Shown here in pieces: positions 12,486 to 22,572 of a stretch of DNA of 64,000 nucleotides. The notes under the pieces are model-generated. The model was not told the DNA's origin. It worked only from the letters and a program-made list of their open reading frames with translations, and searched no databases. How positions within the stretch are numbered: position 1 is the first letter of the stretch; each line of letters begins with the position of its first letter. Source of the DNA: Amia ocellicauda (lineage: Eukaryota > Chordata > Actinopteri > Amiiformes > Amiidae); NCBI RefSeq assembly GCF_036373705.1, contig NC_089863.1:4775357-4839356 (forward strand), in the 5' to 3' direction. The position numbers and the translations under genes are program-made.

Positions 12486-13210
12486 CTAGTACTGAGACAC
12501 AGGGGCGTAGGCAGTGGTGGTGGACGTGTGGACGTTGATCATGTTCTTCCTGACCCGGACCTCTCGGGCCATTTGGCAAAGGGTGCAGCAGTGGCACCAG
12601 CACAGCATGGAGGCATCATCCAGGATGTTGCCCTGCACAGAGAGAGGGAGTGAGTGTGTGTGTGTGATTAAGCTGAGGAAGCGGCTTGTGTTTGTGCCAG
12701 TGATGGAGAGTGGTGGGTAAGGGGTGTAAGTATGTTAGCCCGGGGGTGATAACAGGACACTGCCTCCAGTGGGACTTACCCGGATGCCGTATCTCTCCCG
12801 GATGGCCGTCCGCATGGCGATCTCTCCTGTGCCGGGCAGCAGCCAGGGAAGGCAGCAGCTCTCGCCCATGTCTGTGGCGGTCTGGCACGCCAGGCAGGGC
12901 AGGCAGAACGTCCCGCAGCAGCCTGGGAGAGATCGGAGGAAGGAGGGGAGAACAGCAGGAGTCTGGGACAGCCTACTTCAATCAATTCTATACTTAACTT
13001 CAAACCCCTACTGTTTGAAATAATAAAAGGCTCAGATTCAGGAAATTATTAGTTCAGTTAAGGGTTCAATTAAGTAATTGGGAGCTTGGTCTGAACACAG
13101 ATCAGCAGGGTGGGGAATTGGAAGCCCTCGGTCTACACGGAGGTGCTGTCGGACGCATGCGCGGACTCACAGATGCCCGGCTGTGACATCATCGCTCCTG
13201 GAGCAGCCAT
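12486..13210 (-). CDS. PLAC8/cornifelin-like protein, copy A, with internal in-frame deletion
   Basis: Small cysteine-rich protein of the PLAC8 family. Coding exons (minus strand, 5' to 3'): 13171-13210, 12780-12922, 12486-12632, giving 109 aa. Exons 2 and 3 match copy B and hold the family pattern CCGTFCLPCLAC, RERYGIR and CCTLCQMAREV. Exon 1 is only 40 bp, against 124 bp in copy B: 84 bp are missing between two GGGC tetramers, which removes residues 13-40 of the copy B protein, including W28 and the CDCFDDMG motif. Splice sites and frame survive, so a shortened protein is possible, but loss of a conserved segment makes function doubtful. An AATAAA at 12380-12385 (minus) fits the 3' end. The cornifelin-like call rests on remembered family patterns. 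Confidence 0.75.
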
Positions 13211-13279
13211 GCAAACCCTGGGGGTGGGGGGGCTTATTAATAGTAGTAATATTACAAGTATAGTAGTAGTAATATTAGT

Positions 13280-13337
13280 ATTAGTAGTAGTAGTAGTAGT
13301 AGTAGTATGTTCATTATTATTGGTAGTATTTTTTAGT

Positions 13338-13403
<66 letters not shown>
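13280..13403. repeat. (TAG)n then (ATT)n microsatellite
   Basis: Imperfect TAG/TAT triplets pass into an uninterrupted ATT run from about 13340 to 13402. The unit B counterpart is shorter and differently arranged (31855-32001). Confidence 0.9.
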
Positions 13404-13406
<3 letters not shown>

Positions 13407-13861
13407 CATTCCCAGGGTAATAGCATCTCTATAAACGTCAGTGTTACGAGAAGTGGAAACCCGGCGATGCAAAACAATAATTAATTAAATAATTGTTTTG
13501 TTATTTCTTATGTACTTACTTTTGTACTTATTATATATAGGGGTGTGGCGAAACTAATGCAAACTCGGTAAAGTTCAGTTCATTGCTTATAGACTTAAAA
13601 AAAAGTCGAAATAACTGAAAAACAGGCAGTTAAGGATAACTTGCAGCCAAACGAAACTTACCTAAATGAAACTTTTGGGTACCACAAGATAAACCAATCC
13701 GTCACACCGGGATATGACTGAAATGTAGCGATGCAGTAAGGTTTGTGATAGATTTCTATATTTGATAATATAGTCTTATCCCAAGTTCTTTTGAAATCGA
13801 AATAATCTATCAATATATATATTTGAACCACGTTCAGTAAATTATGTTAGCAATTAAATTA

Positions 13862-13863
13862 TC

Positions 13864-13914
<51 letters not shown>

Positions 13915-13915
13915 G
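13862..13915. repeat. (AAT)n microsatellite
   Basis: About 17 ATA/AAT triplets. At the matching place in unit B (32481-32536) the run is AAG triplets instead. Confidence 0.9.
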
Positions 13916-14178
13916 GTTTAAGGCATTACACTACATTTTGTGCTGAAATTAATGCGATGTTTCGTTTTCACACCGTGCAAATGTAAACACATTTATTGAT
14001 TCATATTTATATGTGCATAATATTAATAGCGCCCACCTCAATATATATATTTATAATATATTTAAGTCTGCAGAAATCTTTAGACAGCAATTGTCTTACC
14101 GTTGCGTTACTATAGGTGAACGTACAGCGCCGATATGCACGCAGTGTTTCTGCGCAGTTCTGTACTTGCAGCTCTCAC

Positions 14179-14365
14179 TGTGCTGTACAGTCAGATGCCC
14201 ATCAGGCACCTCAGGACCAAAAAAGGCAAACAGAAACTCCCCAGTGATGTGGTTGAAGCGACAATTTGGGAACTGGATGGATCCTTGGATCACTCGGTTA
14301 TTAATGGACACCAAACGAGCACGATGGGGCGAATGGCCTCCTCTCGATTGGACACTTGCATATGT
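14179..14365 (+). mobile_element. Short Harbinger piece joined to a LINE 3' tail
   Basis: Bases 14179-14218 match, in reverse complement, 17377-17417 at the start of the Harbinger transposase remnant. From 14219 the sequence is the 3' end of a CR1/L2/Rex-like LINE (ANRNSP...VVEA-type coding words, then the TTAATGGACACCAAACGAGC tail) as at 33110-33275. Unit B lacks the 40-bp Harbinger piece. Confidence 0.6.
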
Positions 14366-15652
14366 TTCTAATTAGAGTCAGGAGCCACTGCCATTGAGTG
14401 TGGGGACCTGGAAGTCCGAGCAGGCCAAGTACAATACACCGAAGACTTCAAGCTGAAGACCTTTTGGCGGCCCTAGCAGGATAAGCAGGATATGATTGGG
14501 GGGGGGAGATCATTAAAAATGACTGTGCCTCCTTACTAAAACTCCTTGCAAAATCATGAAAAAAGTAGGGATTTGATCAATACAGTATGACTTACAGAAG
14601 TAGGCTTTACATTTTGAGATCAAAAACAGTAGAAATGGAAACAGCTAAACTAAAAAATTACAACCATTTAATATACATGAAGATTAATTCCGTATAATAT
14701 TCATTATTCCTACATTATCAGTGGGAGGGGTGTGTTTGTTTCCTCAATGCCCAAAGTAATGGACTCGGGGTTGCAATTTAGACACATAAGTCATCTTCCA
14801 AAGAAAGCAGAGGACAATATTTTGTTTGAATTGCAGTTAATGCTGAGAAGTCACTGCCTAAGGTCCAGTTTATAATAAGTTTCGTCATATTTTTTACTTT
14901 TCTCCCTTTCTTATAAAACGGTCAATTTCTCACTGGTTCTCTCAAAGCTCGGTGCTGAATTTACTAATATATATATTTACGTTATATAATAACGTATAAT
15001 AATAATTTATTTAGGAGCGCCTTTCAGGGTACCTCAGGACACTGTACAATGACGTCACTGTTCCTTTGGAACAGAAGAACTTTAAGCAAAGGCATTTTTA
15101 ATTATTTTGAGTTATTTTAGAATATAATATGTTATATATATATATATATATATACAATTGCCAAATCGCATTTGCGTATTTTAACTTACTAGCTAATTAG
15201 CTAACTTGATCATTGATGCTGCGGAACTAGGCAGCAGTGTTATAGCATAGATTTTCATTGAGGCAGAAAAAGGAAATAAGAAACCGCTTGCAGATCCTAT
15301 TCAAGGTAAAACTCGCTACAGATGCATATACAGCCACCATGCTATAATAAAACGCTGTTTGGTGGCAGGTGAGGTGAACTTGGACTCGGTATAGCGACAC
15401 ATAAATGTCATCATCATTGAAAGATTATGCAAGCAAGCTACTGTACAGCAATAAAAATGAAACATAATCAAATAACATGATGATAGTTTTCTAAAGCATA
15501 ATTATGTTTGATCATGATCAAAATCCAATCTGAAAACTGATCATTTTGATCAATTATAGAGAATAACTGAAAATATATTACATTTATTAATTATTCTTTT
15601 TTTTTCTAGGGGGGCCCCTAGCGGCCGGGGGCCCTAAGCGGCTGCTTATGTC

Positions 15653-16312
15653 ACTGTGGGGACAGGAGAGGGACAGGCTGCTCACAAGGGCACAGGGCTG
15701 AGCCCCAGCAGAGTCCAGCTCCCCTCCTCACCTTCACTGGGAGAAGCCCTCCTGTCCACAGCAGGGAGCTCAGCGGCCATCAGGATCACTTCCCCACTGG
15801 ACACCAGTCTCCCCAGGGGCCCACTGCACTGGGGCCACAGTTCTCCCTGGAGGACAGGAGCAGCATTACAGCAGGACTACAGCAGCCAAGAGCAGGCCCA
15901 GTAACAGAAGGGCATTTCTCCAGTAGGATCTCCCTGTGCTGGCACCAAGACCCATCAGTCCCCATCACACTGGAACCAGCTACTCACGTATTCTGCGGCT
16001 GCACTGAGGGACACAGCTGTCCGTGGCATTAGGTCGGCACACGGCTGCACTACAGTGGATGAACACCTGGGGGAGCAAGAGATGCAGCTCAATACAAACC
16101 CATTCAATCCAGTGAAGCCCATTGAGCTCCTCTGACAGGCCCTCACCGTCTCCTTCAGAGGGAGCTGGGAGCCAGCGTCCACAAAAGTGAACATCTGGAC
16201 CACAAAGCGCTCATAGTGCGTTGGGTACAGCAGCCTGGAGGAGCCGCCCACAGGAATCAAGCTGGTCTGGTATGGGTCATCTCTGTAAGGACACCTGGAA
16301 GGACAACCACAA
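15653..16312 (-). pseudogene. ZPB fragment (exons 6-8) in the decayed middle unit
   Basis: Sharp-edged partial copy of the ZPB gene on the minus strand. Homologues of exon 6 (about 16146-16293), exon 7 (about 15988-16066) and exon 8 (about 15732-15847) are present with intervening introns. Homology starts inside intron 8 at 15653 and stops inside intron 5 at about 16312. Exon 8 has a net 5-bp loss relative to the intact copies, shifting its frame. Exon 6 is open. With no 5' exons or promoter it cannot make ZPB. It precedes a ZP3 pseudogene in the same order as unit A. Confidence 0.85.
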
Positions 16313-18479
16313 TTGTCAGCCAATCGATTTTCTCACATTCTTGTGCTTGTTGTATTTTGTACTGATTGTATTACTGCGCTTTTGTAATGCTTTGAAATGT
16401 GTCTTGTGTAAACTGTAAAGCTAGACACAACTATGTTAGCACTATTTTAGCCCGATTTGGCCATCCCACAAATCTGTTTAATATTTTGCACTCGATACAG
16501 CACGCTTGTGTAAGGTGACGTGTTCAGCCACTTCGAGAACGGAGACCGGCATCAGCCAATCAGAGTAGAGCTGATTGAAAAAACAAACAAACAAAAAACA
16601 ACAGTAACAATAAACATGACAGGACTATTTGATTTTCATAAATATTCATTCAAACACTTTAACGCAAATCGTTGTTATGGGGCAGGTTATTTAAAAATGC
16701 TCTAATACAGGGGAAATAATATTGTCAAATTAAAATACCAATTATCTGTAATTGACCCATGAGCCCGTTCCCGTATATATACCCCAATATAACAGTTTCA
16801 CACTCGTCCAATTTAAATCTGTACGCTTGTAGTAATGGAATGTGACATGGACTGAGAGTTTGCTGCATCAGAATGGTTAACTCATATTGTTTTGTAATAT
16901 ATTTTTATATATAATACTGTGGGATTATGTTGTAATCTATCTGATATCAATGTTTTTTCGTCTTTATAGACAAATTAAATGATTCCATCATAATGACCTA
17001 TGAGATGAACATCGTTAGATCACTTCATAAACAAATATTTGTTTTGATTTGTTTCAAATTGAATTATTTGATGATATTCTATACCATCCTGAAATCTCTG
17101 GCACATTACAGAGTCGTGCACAGAGCCTGGCCACTTGGCTGCGATATGTGAAATGAGGCGGGTGGATTCACAGATCATATGGGAATAACTGACTGAGGTC
17201 AAGTCATGGAGGAATGAGGGGCAATATCGTCTACTGATAAGAACTGGCATTGTTTTGCCATTACAATGTTTAATTGTTTGCATCAGTTGCTGAATTGTAG
17301 AGGTCAGTGATAACGTCATAAGCACCTGTACATTAATGCTGTGAAATGATCTCCTGCTCACAAAATCTGCCTCATTTGGTCCTGAGGTGCCTGATGGGGA
17401 TCTGACTGTACAGCACCAATGCAGTTGTGGATCTCTGGATAATAACGATGACTTTAAACTATAACGACAGGATTACCGATTCATTAAATTGTGTGGAACA
17501 TCGTAGCAGCAGCTTCGCCGGTATTTTGAACCGAGTACAGGAATGCGCCACTAGCAAAACAGCACAGCGCTGCGCACAGAGCTAATGAGCAGCTCAGGGA
17601 TTTATTCCCTACATTACACCTCACCGACTGAATGTGTAGCGCTCAGATAGAACCACATGTGAACGATAATGAGACAAACCTCCGCATTGACGTTTTGAAA
17701 CATTGAGAGCCGAGATGCCCGTGCATGTTATTGACCAGACAGATCCAATAGGTGTTTGGTCTTATTGTATCGGGGTGCGTGTGTGTTGATGTCCGGTTCG
17801 GGGTCAGTGTGCGGGAATACACGTGTAAATCATAGAGGCAGCGGCAGAAACCAGAGTTATAATCCTCCCACTGGGCAAGACTGGATGAGATGCTGAGACT
17901 TCGGTCGGAGAGAAACGCCTCAATGCAAGCTGTAGTGCGATGGCGCCGCCTGCCGAGTAGAGCGGGTACACCTTCTCCAAACATGTTCGTCTAGTGTAGT
18001 AAACATTACAACTAAAGCCAGAAATCGCTGCAGTTGGGCAAGGATCTGCTTTCATTCACATGTTTATAGCCCCCCTGTCCAATATGCCATCTACCATCCC
18101 TCCATTTATCCCCCCCATAAAACTGCAGTGCTATGGAATATGGAGCCTTTTACCTTTCCACATGACTGCAAGGTCTCACTTGTATGATGGGGACTTCTAG
18201 CAATGAACACCGTAAGAGAGATTTGATCATATAAATAAAAAGGATGGGGTAAACTCCAGGGAGGGTGGGTGGGTGCTGGTCAGAGACTCACACCTATGCA
18301 GAAAAATGATTATCTACCCATTAGAAAACGTACTTAAATTAAAAGTATCAATTACACCCTTTATTACAGGAAGGAATGAGTCTGATCAAACTCAAAGTAT
18401 TTAAAAAAGGGTAGGCTGAGGAAGCCTGAGCACAAGAGCCACGACACCAGGGACCACTTGCTTTCACACTTTTATTAGA
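16313..18479. other. Gene-free stretch within the decayed middle unit
   Basis: AT-rich sequence with a Harbinger transposase remnant at 17020-17420. Open frames on the minus strand at 17643-18055 show no family resemblance I recognise. Confidence 0.45.
17020..17420 (-). mobile_element. PIF/Harbinger transposase remnant
   Basis: The minus strand reads PNEADFVSRRSFHSINVQ then, further on, HIAAKWPGSVHDS, the familiar Harbinger nuclease blocks (compare FVNRK.FHSINVQ and .WPGS.HDS). There is a frame change upstream of DFVSRR, and both ends of the gene are missing. A 40-bp piece of the same region sits inverted at 14179-14218. Confidence 0.75.
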
Positions 18480-19878
18480 TTTTCAGCACCAGTCTACTTT
18501 GCCCCACTCCACCCCAAAGCACAGACTCCAGGACAGTGATGGCAACTTCTCCAGGAGATGCCTGGAAAGGAAGAGAAACCCATTAGAAGCAACATTAGCC
18601 TTTAAAATCCATGAGCTTACCAAAGAGCTGCCATGAACCTCACAGCACAAGCAGTGGTTTAAAAAACTGCTACAAGAAATAAGGTTAGAAGCCCCATGTG
18701 AACTCACAAGCATAGGTCACAGTCCCACACCCTCCTACCACCTTCATGAGGCATCATACCTGCAGGACAGCTCACAGTTATGGGGAAGTGCAGCTCTTGC
18801 GGCCAGCAGCCCCCCAGTACATCCTGGGGGCTTTCCCAGGGTGCTTCAGGGAAGGTCTTGGGAGGTGTGAAGCACTGTGCCGGGGTTTTGAGTGAACACT
18901 GATCATCAGGGGGCCGAGGACCCCCTCCCAGTCTAGACAGGTCAAACAAGAAGCAGACACTGAATTAACTGCTCAACATCAACATCTTTACACCCCCTCC
19001 CCCTAAAGTGTGCAGTGCACTGGTTTGAAACCCCAAAGATAAACATCCCCTGAGTTAAGCCAGCAGATGGAGACAGGATGCACGATACCTGCGCTGGGAG
19101 TTCGGTTTCTAGCTCTCCCGGAATATCTGGACTGGAGGGCAGAGCCACAGGTGCACACTGAGTCGCTCCCATCCACAGACGGCCACCTAGAGAGACCGGG
19201 GGGAGGGGGGGTCAGCAGGAGCTCCAGAGAGCACAGGCCCCCCAGTCCCTCCTGGACGCTGACCTGTTGGCTCCAGTGTTGAAGGAGAGCGCCTTGTTCA
19301 CAGAGTCCACATCCTGGGAGACTGCAGTCACCTTCAGCAATCAGGTGATGTAGATCTGGAAAGCAATGGAGAGGCATGACTCTCCCACCAACAGATAGGA
19401 CAGCCCTCACAGCTCCACACAGCCGCCCTACAGGGACTCACCGAGCTCCTGGAGTCCTGATTGAACCTGAAGGCGTCCAGCTGCATCTGGAGTTTGGTGG
19501 AGTCCAGGGGTCTCAGCATGAACTGGGAGCTGGAGCCGGTCACCTTGGCATCATTCAAGGTCCCAAAACAGAAGACCTTAAACAGCTATTGAGGGCACAG
19601 ACTCACCCGTGGTTGCCGATGAAGATGTAGCTGGGGGAGGAGGTCTGGTCAGGCTGCAGGGTGGCCACACAGCTGTCCCACAAACAGCCGCATGGGCACA
19701 TGGTTGGCCTGGTTGACGGAGGCTTGGATGTTCAGGATGTCCCCCAGGAAGTACACATTGGAGGGTCTCTGGGAGCTCCAGTCATCTGTGGAGACATGAA
19801 ACCCCTCCAGCACAGAGCAGCGAAGCAAGAGGGGCGGAGGGGTCGGGCCCTACCAATCATGAGCTGCAGTGAGAAGTC
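18480..19878 (-). pseudogene. ZP3-class pseudogene in the decayed middle unit
   Basis: Minus-strand homologue of the ZP3 gene with exons 3 (partial) to 7 recognisable: exon 4 about 19606-19790, exon 5 about 19441-19557, exon 6 about 19268-19355, exon 7 about 19085-19188. Two clear lesions: exon 4 has an extra G in the sequence for RLFVDSCVA, shifting the frame; exon 6 reads IYIT-stop where intact copies have a conserved Cys. In exon 7 the CGCC cluster is changed to CTCG. Candidate exons 8-9 (18560-18950) are too diverged to read through. The 5' end is cut off at 19878 by a terminal-inverted-repeat element. Unlikely to encode a ZP protein. Confidence 0.88.
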
Positions 19879-21836
19879 TAGGGGCGGGTTTACGAACGGG
19901 ATGCGATCTTGATCTCGATCTCAATTGTGTTGTACTAAACGGATCAGGGCTCAATCTGAGCTCAGATCTGAGATCAAAAATGATCGTGCTTTTGATCAGT
20001 ATCAGAGCTTGATCCGACTTTTAAAATGCAGGAACTCTGTAGACTTCATCTAGTTCACCGATGTCCACCACGCAGCCCCGGGTATTTAAACAGGTTTTTC
20101 GGGAGGAAGATGTATGAAAGGGGTATACATTAACAGCATGAAGCATATTTAAGCTCACAGACATAACTGATCCTATTTTAGGACATACATCGAAGCACAG
20201 TCATGCCTTACCGAAACGTCTGAAGCTGCGTTTAGCGTTGAGAGATTTTGCAACCGCAGATTTCAGTAAATAGTAGGTAACATCATCGATGTGAAGTCTA
20301 GGAGTCTATGTGGACTCCTCACTTTCTACATCCAAACAGTGTGGGGAAGCAATTAAAAAGGCAAACAGAATGCTAGGGTATATTGTCAAAATGTAATGTT
20401 CAGACTGTACAATGCACTAGTCAGAGCTCATCTGGATACTGTGGACAGTTCTGGGCTCCACACTTCAAGAAAGATATCGCTGCTCTAGAGGCAGTTCAGA
20501 GGAGAGCAACCAGACTTATTCCAGGTCTGAAGGGAAAGTCCTACTGAGAGACTGAGGACCTGAACCTTTTCACCCTGGAACAGAGGAGACTACGTGGGGA
20601 CTTGATCCAAGTCTTCAAAATCATGAAAGGCATCGACCACATCAAACCAGAGGAGCTTTTCCAGATCAGCAGGGACACACGCACCCGGGGACACAAATGG
20701 AAATTGGGCTTCAAGGCATTCAAGACAGAAAACAGGAGACACTTCTTCACACAGAGAGGCGTCACAATCTGAACAAACTCCCCAGCAATGTGGTTGAAGC
20801 TGAAAGTTTGGGAACATTTAAAAATAGTCTGGATAGGATCCTTGAATCACTTAGATATTAATGGACACCAAACGAGCACGATGGGTCGAATGGCCCCCTG
20901 TCGTTTGTAAACTTTCTTATGAAGTCTGGTTAAGCACAGAAACAACGAAAATGTGACTTACATTATTTACAAAGATTTGCACTTTCAAATAAACAATATA
21001 GCCTAATGTTTCTACTGTTGTGTCTTTATGGTGAGGTGCAGTTTGTGTGCGATTAGGTTTTTATTTATGTACATTATTGTAAATCATAATGTAAAAGCCC
21101 TTATTTCTCCAGCGCCCCATTGCAGACTGAAGACGAAAGGTGACCGAGCCGACAGAGCAGCTCCACGGCTGCGCAGCCCTACAGAAGCGCCACTCCATAG
21201 TTTTAAGACATTTGTTAACTCACATTTTTAAAAGCTGTTAAGGATCTCTCTTTGTTGCAAGTTTTTTGCTACCCCTTTGTTGCCTGTTGGATCTTGTCTG
21301 TTTTAACTGTTTGACTTGTAGCGCTATTGTGTATAAGAAAATCGCGTTATAAATACAATTGATTATTGGCAAATTATTATTATTATATTATGTTTGTAGT
21401 TGAGGAGTTAAAGAAACAGTGGCGTAGCTTGTGAGCGCACACCAGTGCAAGAAACTGGAAAGGTTGTGTACTTAGTGCGGTTTTAACGGATCCAAAGGAC
21501 AGTGTCCTTGACGGACAACTTTTCGGGTTACGGACTAATTAATTGAATGTTTAATTAATACACTTGTCAGCAATACAGCACAGTATAGTTTTGTGATAGT
21601 TTACGATTGTGGTTGAGTCATTAGAGCAGTAGAGGTTCAAACAGCCGCTCAGAGATGGAGAGCCGCTTCATGTCAATAGGAAACTGCTGTCACCGCAGCG
21701 CTGCTTATAATCGGATTAAAAAATCCGATCAGCGGAGCCGGATCTTGATCTGCTTCTACAGTGCCTTTTCATGATCCGGATCCAGTGAGCCCGGATCCGA
21801 TCCTGTTTTCTGATCCTGTTAGTACAACCCGCCCCA
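19879..21836. mobile_element. DNA-transposon-like element with GGGGCGGGTT termini
   Basis: Starts GGGGCGGGTTTAC and ends GTACAACCCGCCCC, an inverted repeat of about 10-13 bp. Sub-terminal regions on both sides are rich in GATC words (GATCTCGATCTC, GGATCAG and similar), as in some Harbinger-type MITEs. It interrupts the ZP3 pseudogene. I see no transposase and no clean target duplication, so superfamily is uncertain. A LINE 3' fragment is nested at 20295-20932. Confidence 0.5.
20295..20932 (+). mobile_element. CR1/L2/Rex-like LINE 3' fragment
   Basis: Plus-strand C-terminal part of a Jockey-group reverse transcriptase ORF with frame breaks: [62 protein letters not shown], followed by the tail TTAATGGACACCAAACGAGC and GGCCCCCTGTCGTTTG. 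The same family is seen at 32955-33275 and, inverted, at 63493-64000. 5' truncated and dead. Confidence 0.8.
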
Positions 21837-22568
21837 GGTGTCAATCATCTTAATTGGGCTTCAATCGGAGCCCAACAATACCGAGAAACAGCCTTATTTA
21901 ATCTACTAATAACAAATATAATAAACCCATTCTCAAAATATGTACGGGATTCTCTTTGGTGATTTCATGTATGAATATGTGTATGTTGTCATATTTTTGT
22001 CATGTCAGGTTATTTTCATTATCAGTGAAAAGGCTACAGCGAGCGGCGCTGGCCTCATCAGAGGCGGGTTATTATGAATGGGTTAACCAGAGAGACAGAA
22101 CCGTCAATAGTTATATTTAAATGACAGGAATCGACGAAATGCGCTTGACAGATAGACCAAGACCCGGACACACGGATGGAAACCGAGCCCCTCGGACTCC
22201 TGCAAGACCCTCTTTGCACCAAGAGTGGCGGGAGTGGGGAAGCATCCGTGTTTTCTCAGGACTCGGACCACTGCTGTTCACATTGCAATAACCAAGTGAG
22301 CTCGGTTCGTCTTGTAGGAATAAAACACAGGATATTTTCATGATACATTAAAAGTGCATATGAAATGGCAAGATAACATGTACAATAACAAATATATAAC
22401 CACGTGACAGTCTCCTGATGCTTCCACACACGGACGAGTTGACTGTGTGCAGGGTGTCTTCATTCTGCTCAGATCTGAGCAGCAAGCAATTCAGTTTCAA
22501 AATCTGACAGTCTGTACCGTAAACGCATCCAATATTTAAGCATGTAGTTATTGAATACAACGGTCTAC
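21837..22568. other. Gene-free stretch before the Tc1 element
   Basis: No exon or repeat recognised. The open frames here have no family features. Confidence 0.4.
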
Positions 22569-22572
22569 TATA

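Larger units (their letters stand above)
3050..14444. repeat. Tandem duplication unit A (ZPB, ZP3, PLAC8-like)
   Basis: This segment recurs as unit B at about 24060-33358. Matching blocks visible by eye are 3050-5977 with 24060-26867; 10930-11180 with 26868-27115; 11520-11720 with 27268-27437; 11697-12975 with 29458-30705; 12990-14215 with 31455-32845; and 14367-14444 with 33280-33358. Exons and many introns are nearly identical, so the duplication looks recent. Unit A retains the ZP3 gene that unit B has lost. Unit B retains a full PLAC8-like first exon that unit A has lost. Confidence 0.85.
13215..15650. other. Gene-free stretch after unit A
   Basis: Contains TAG/ATT and AAT microsatellites (13280-13403, 13860-13915), a short LINE tail at 14215-14365, a run of TA dinucleotides near 15133-15154, and an L2-like tail fragment around 15005-15050. 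Sequence from 13215 to 14444 is repeated in unit B. No exon seen. Confidence 0.5.

Noticed and set aside
12403-12888. Minus-strand frames of 66 and 90 aa over the PLAC8-like exons
   Set aside because: They are alternate frames of the true exons; the PLAC8 frame joins three exons with correct splice phases.
13133-13477. Poly-Asn / poly-Leu frames
   Set aside because: Translation of the ATT microsatellite.
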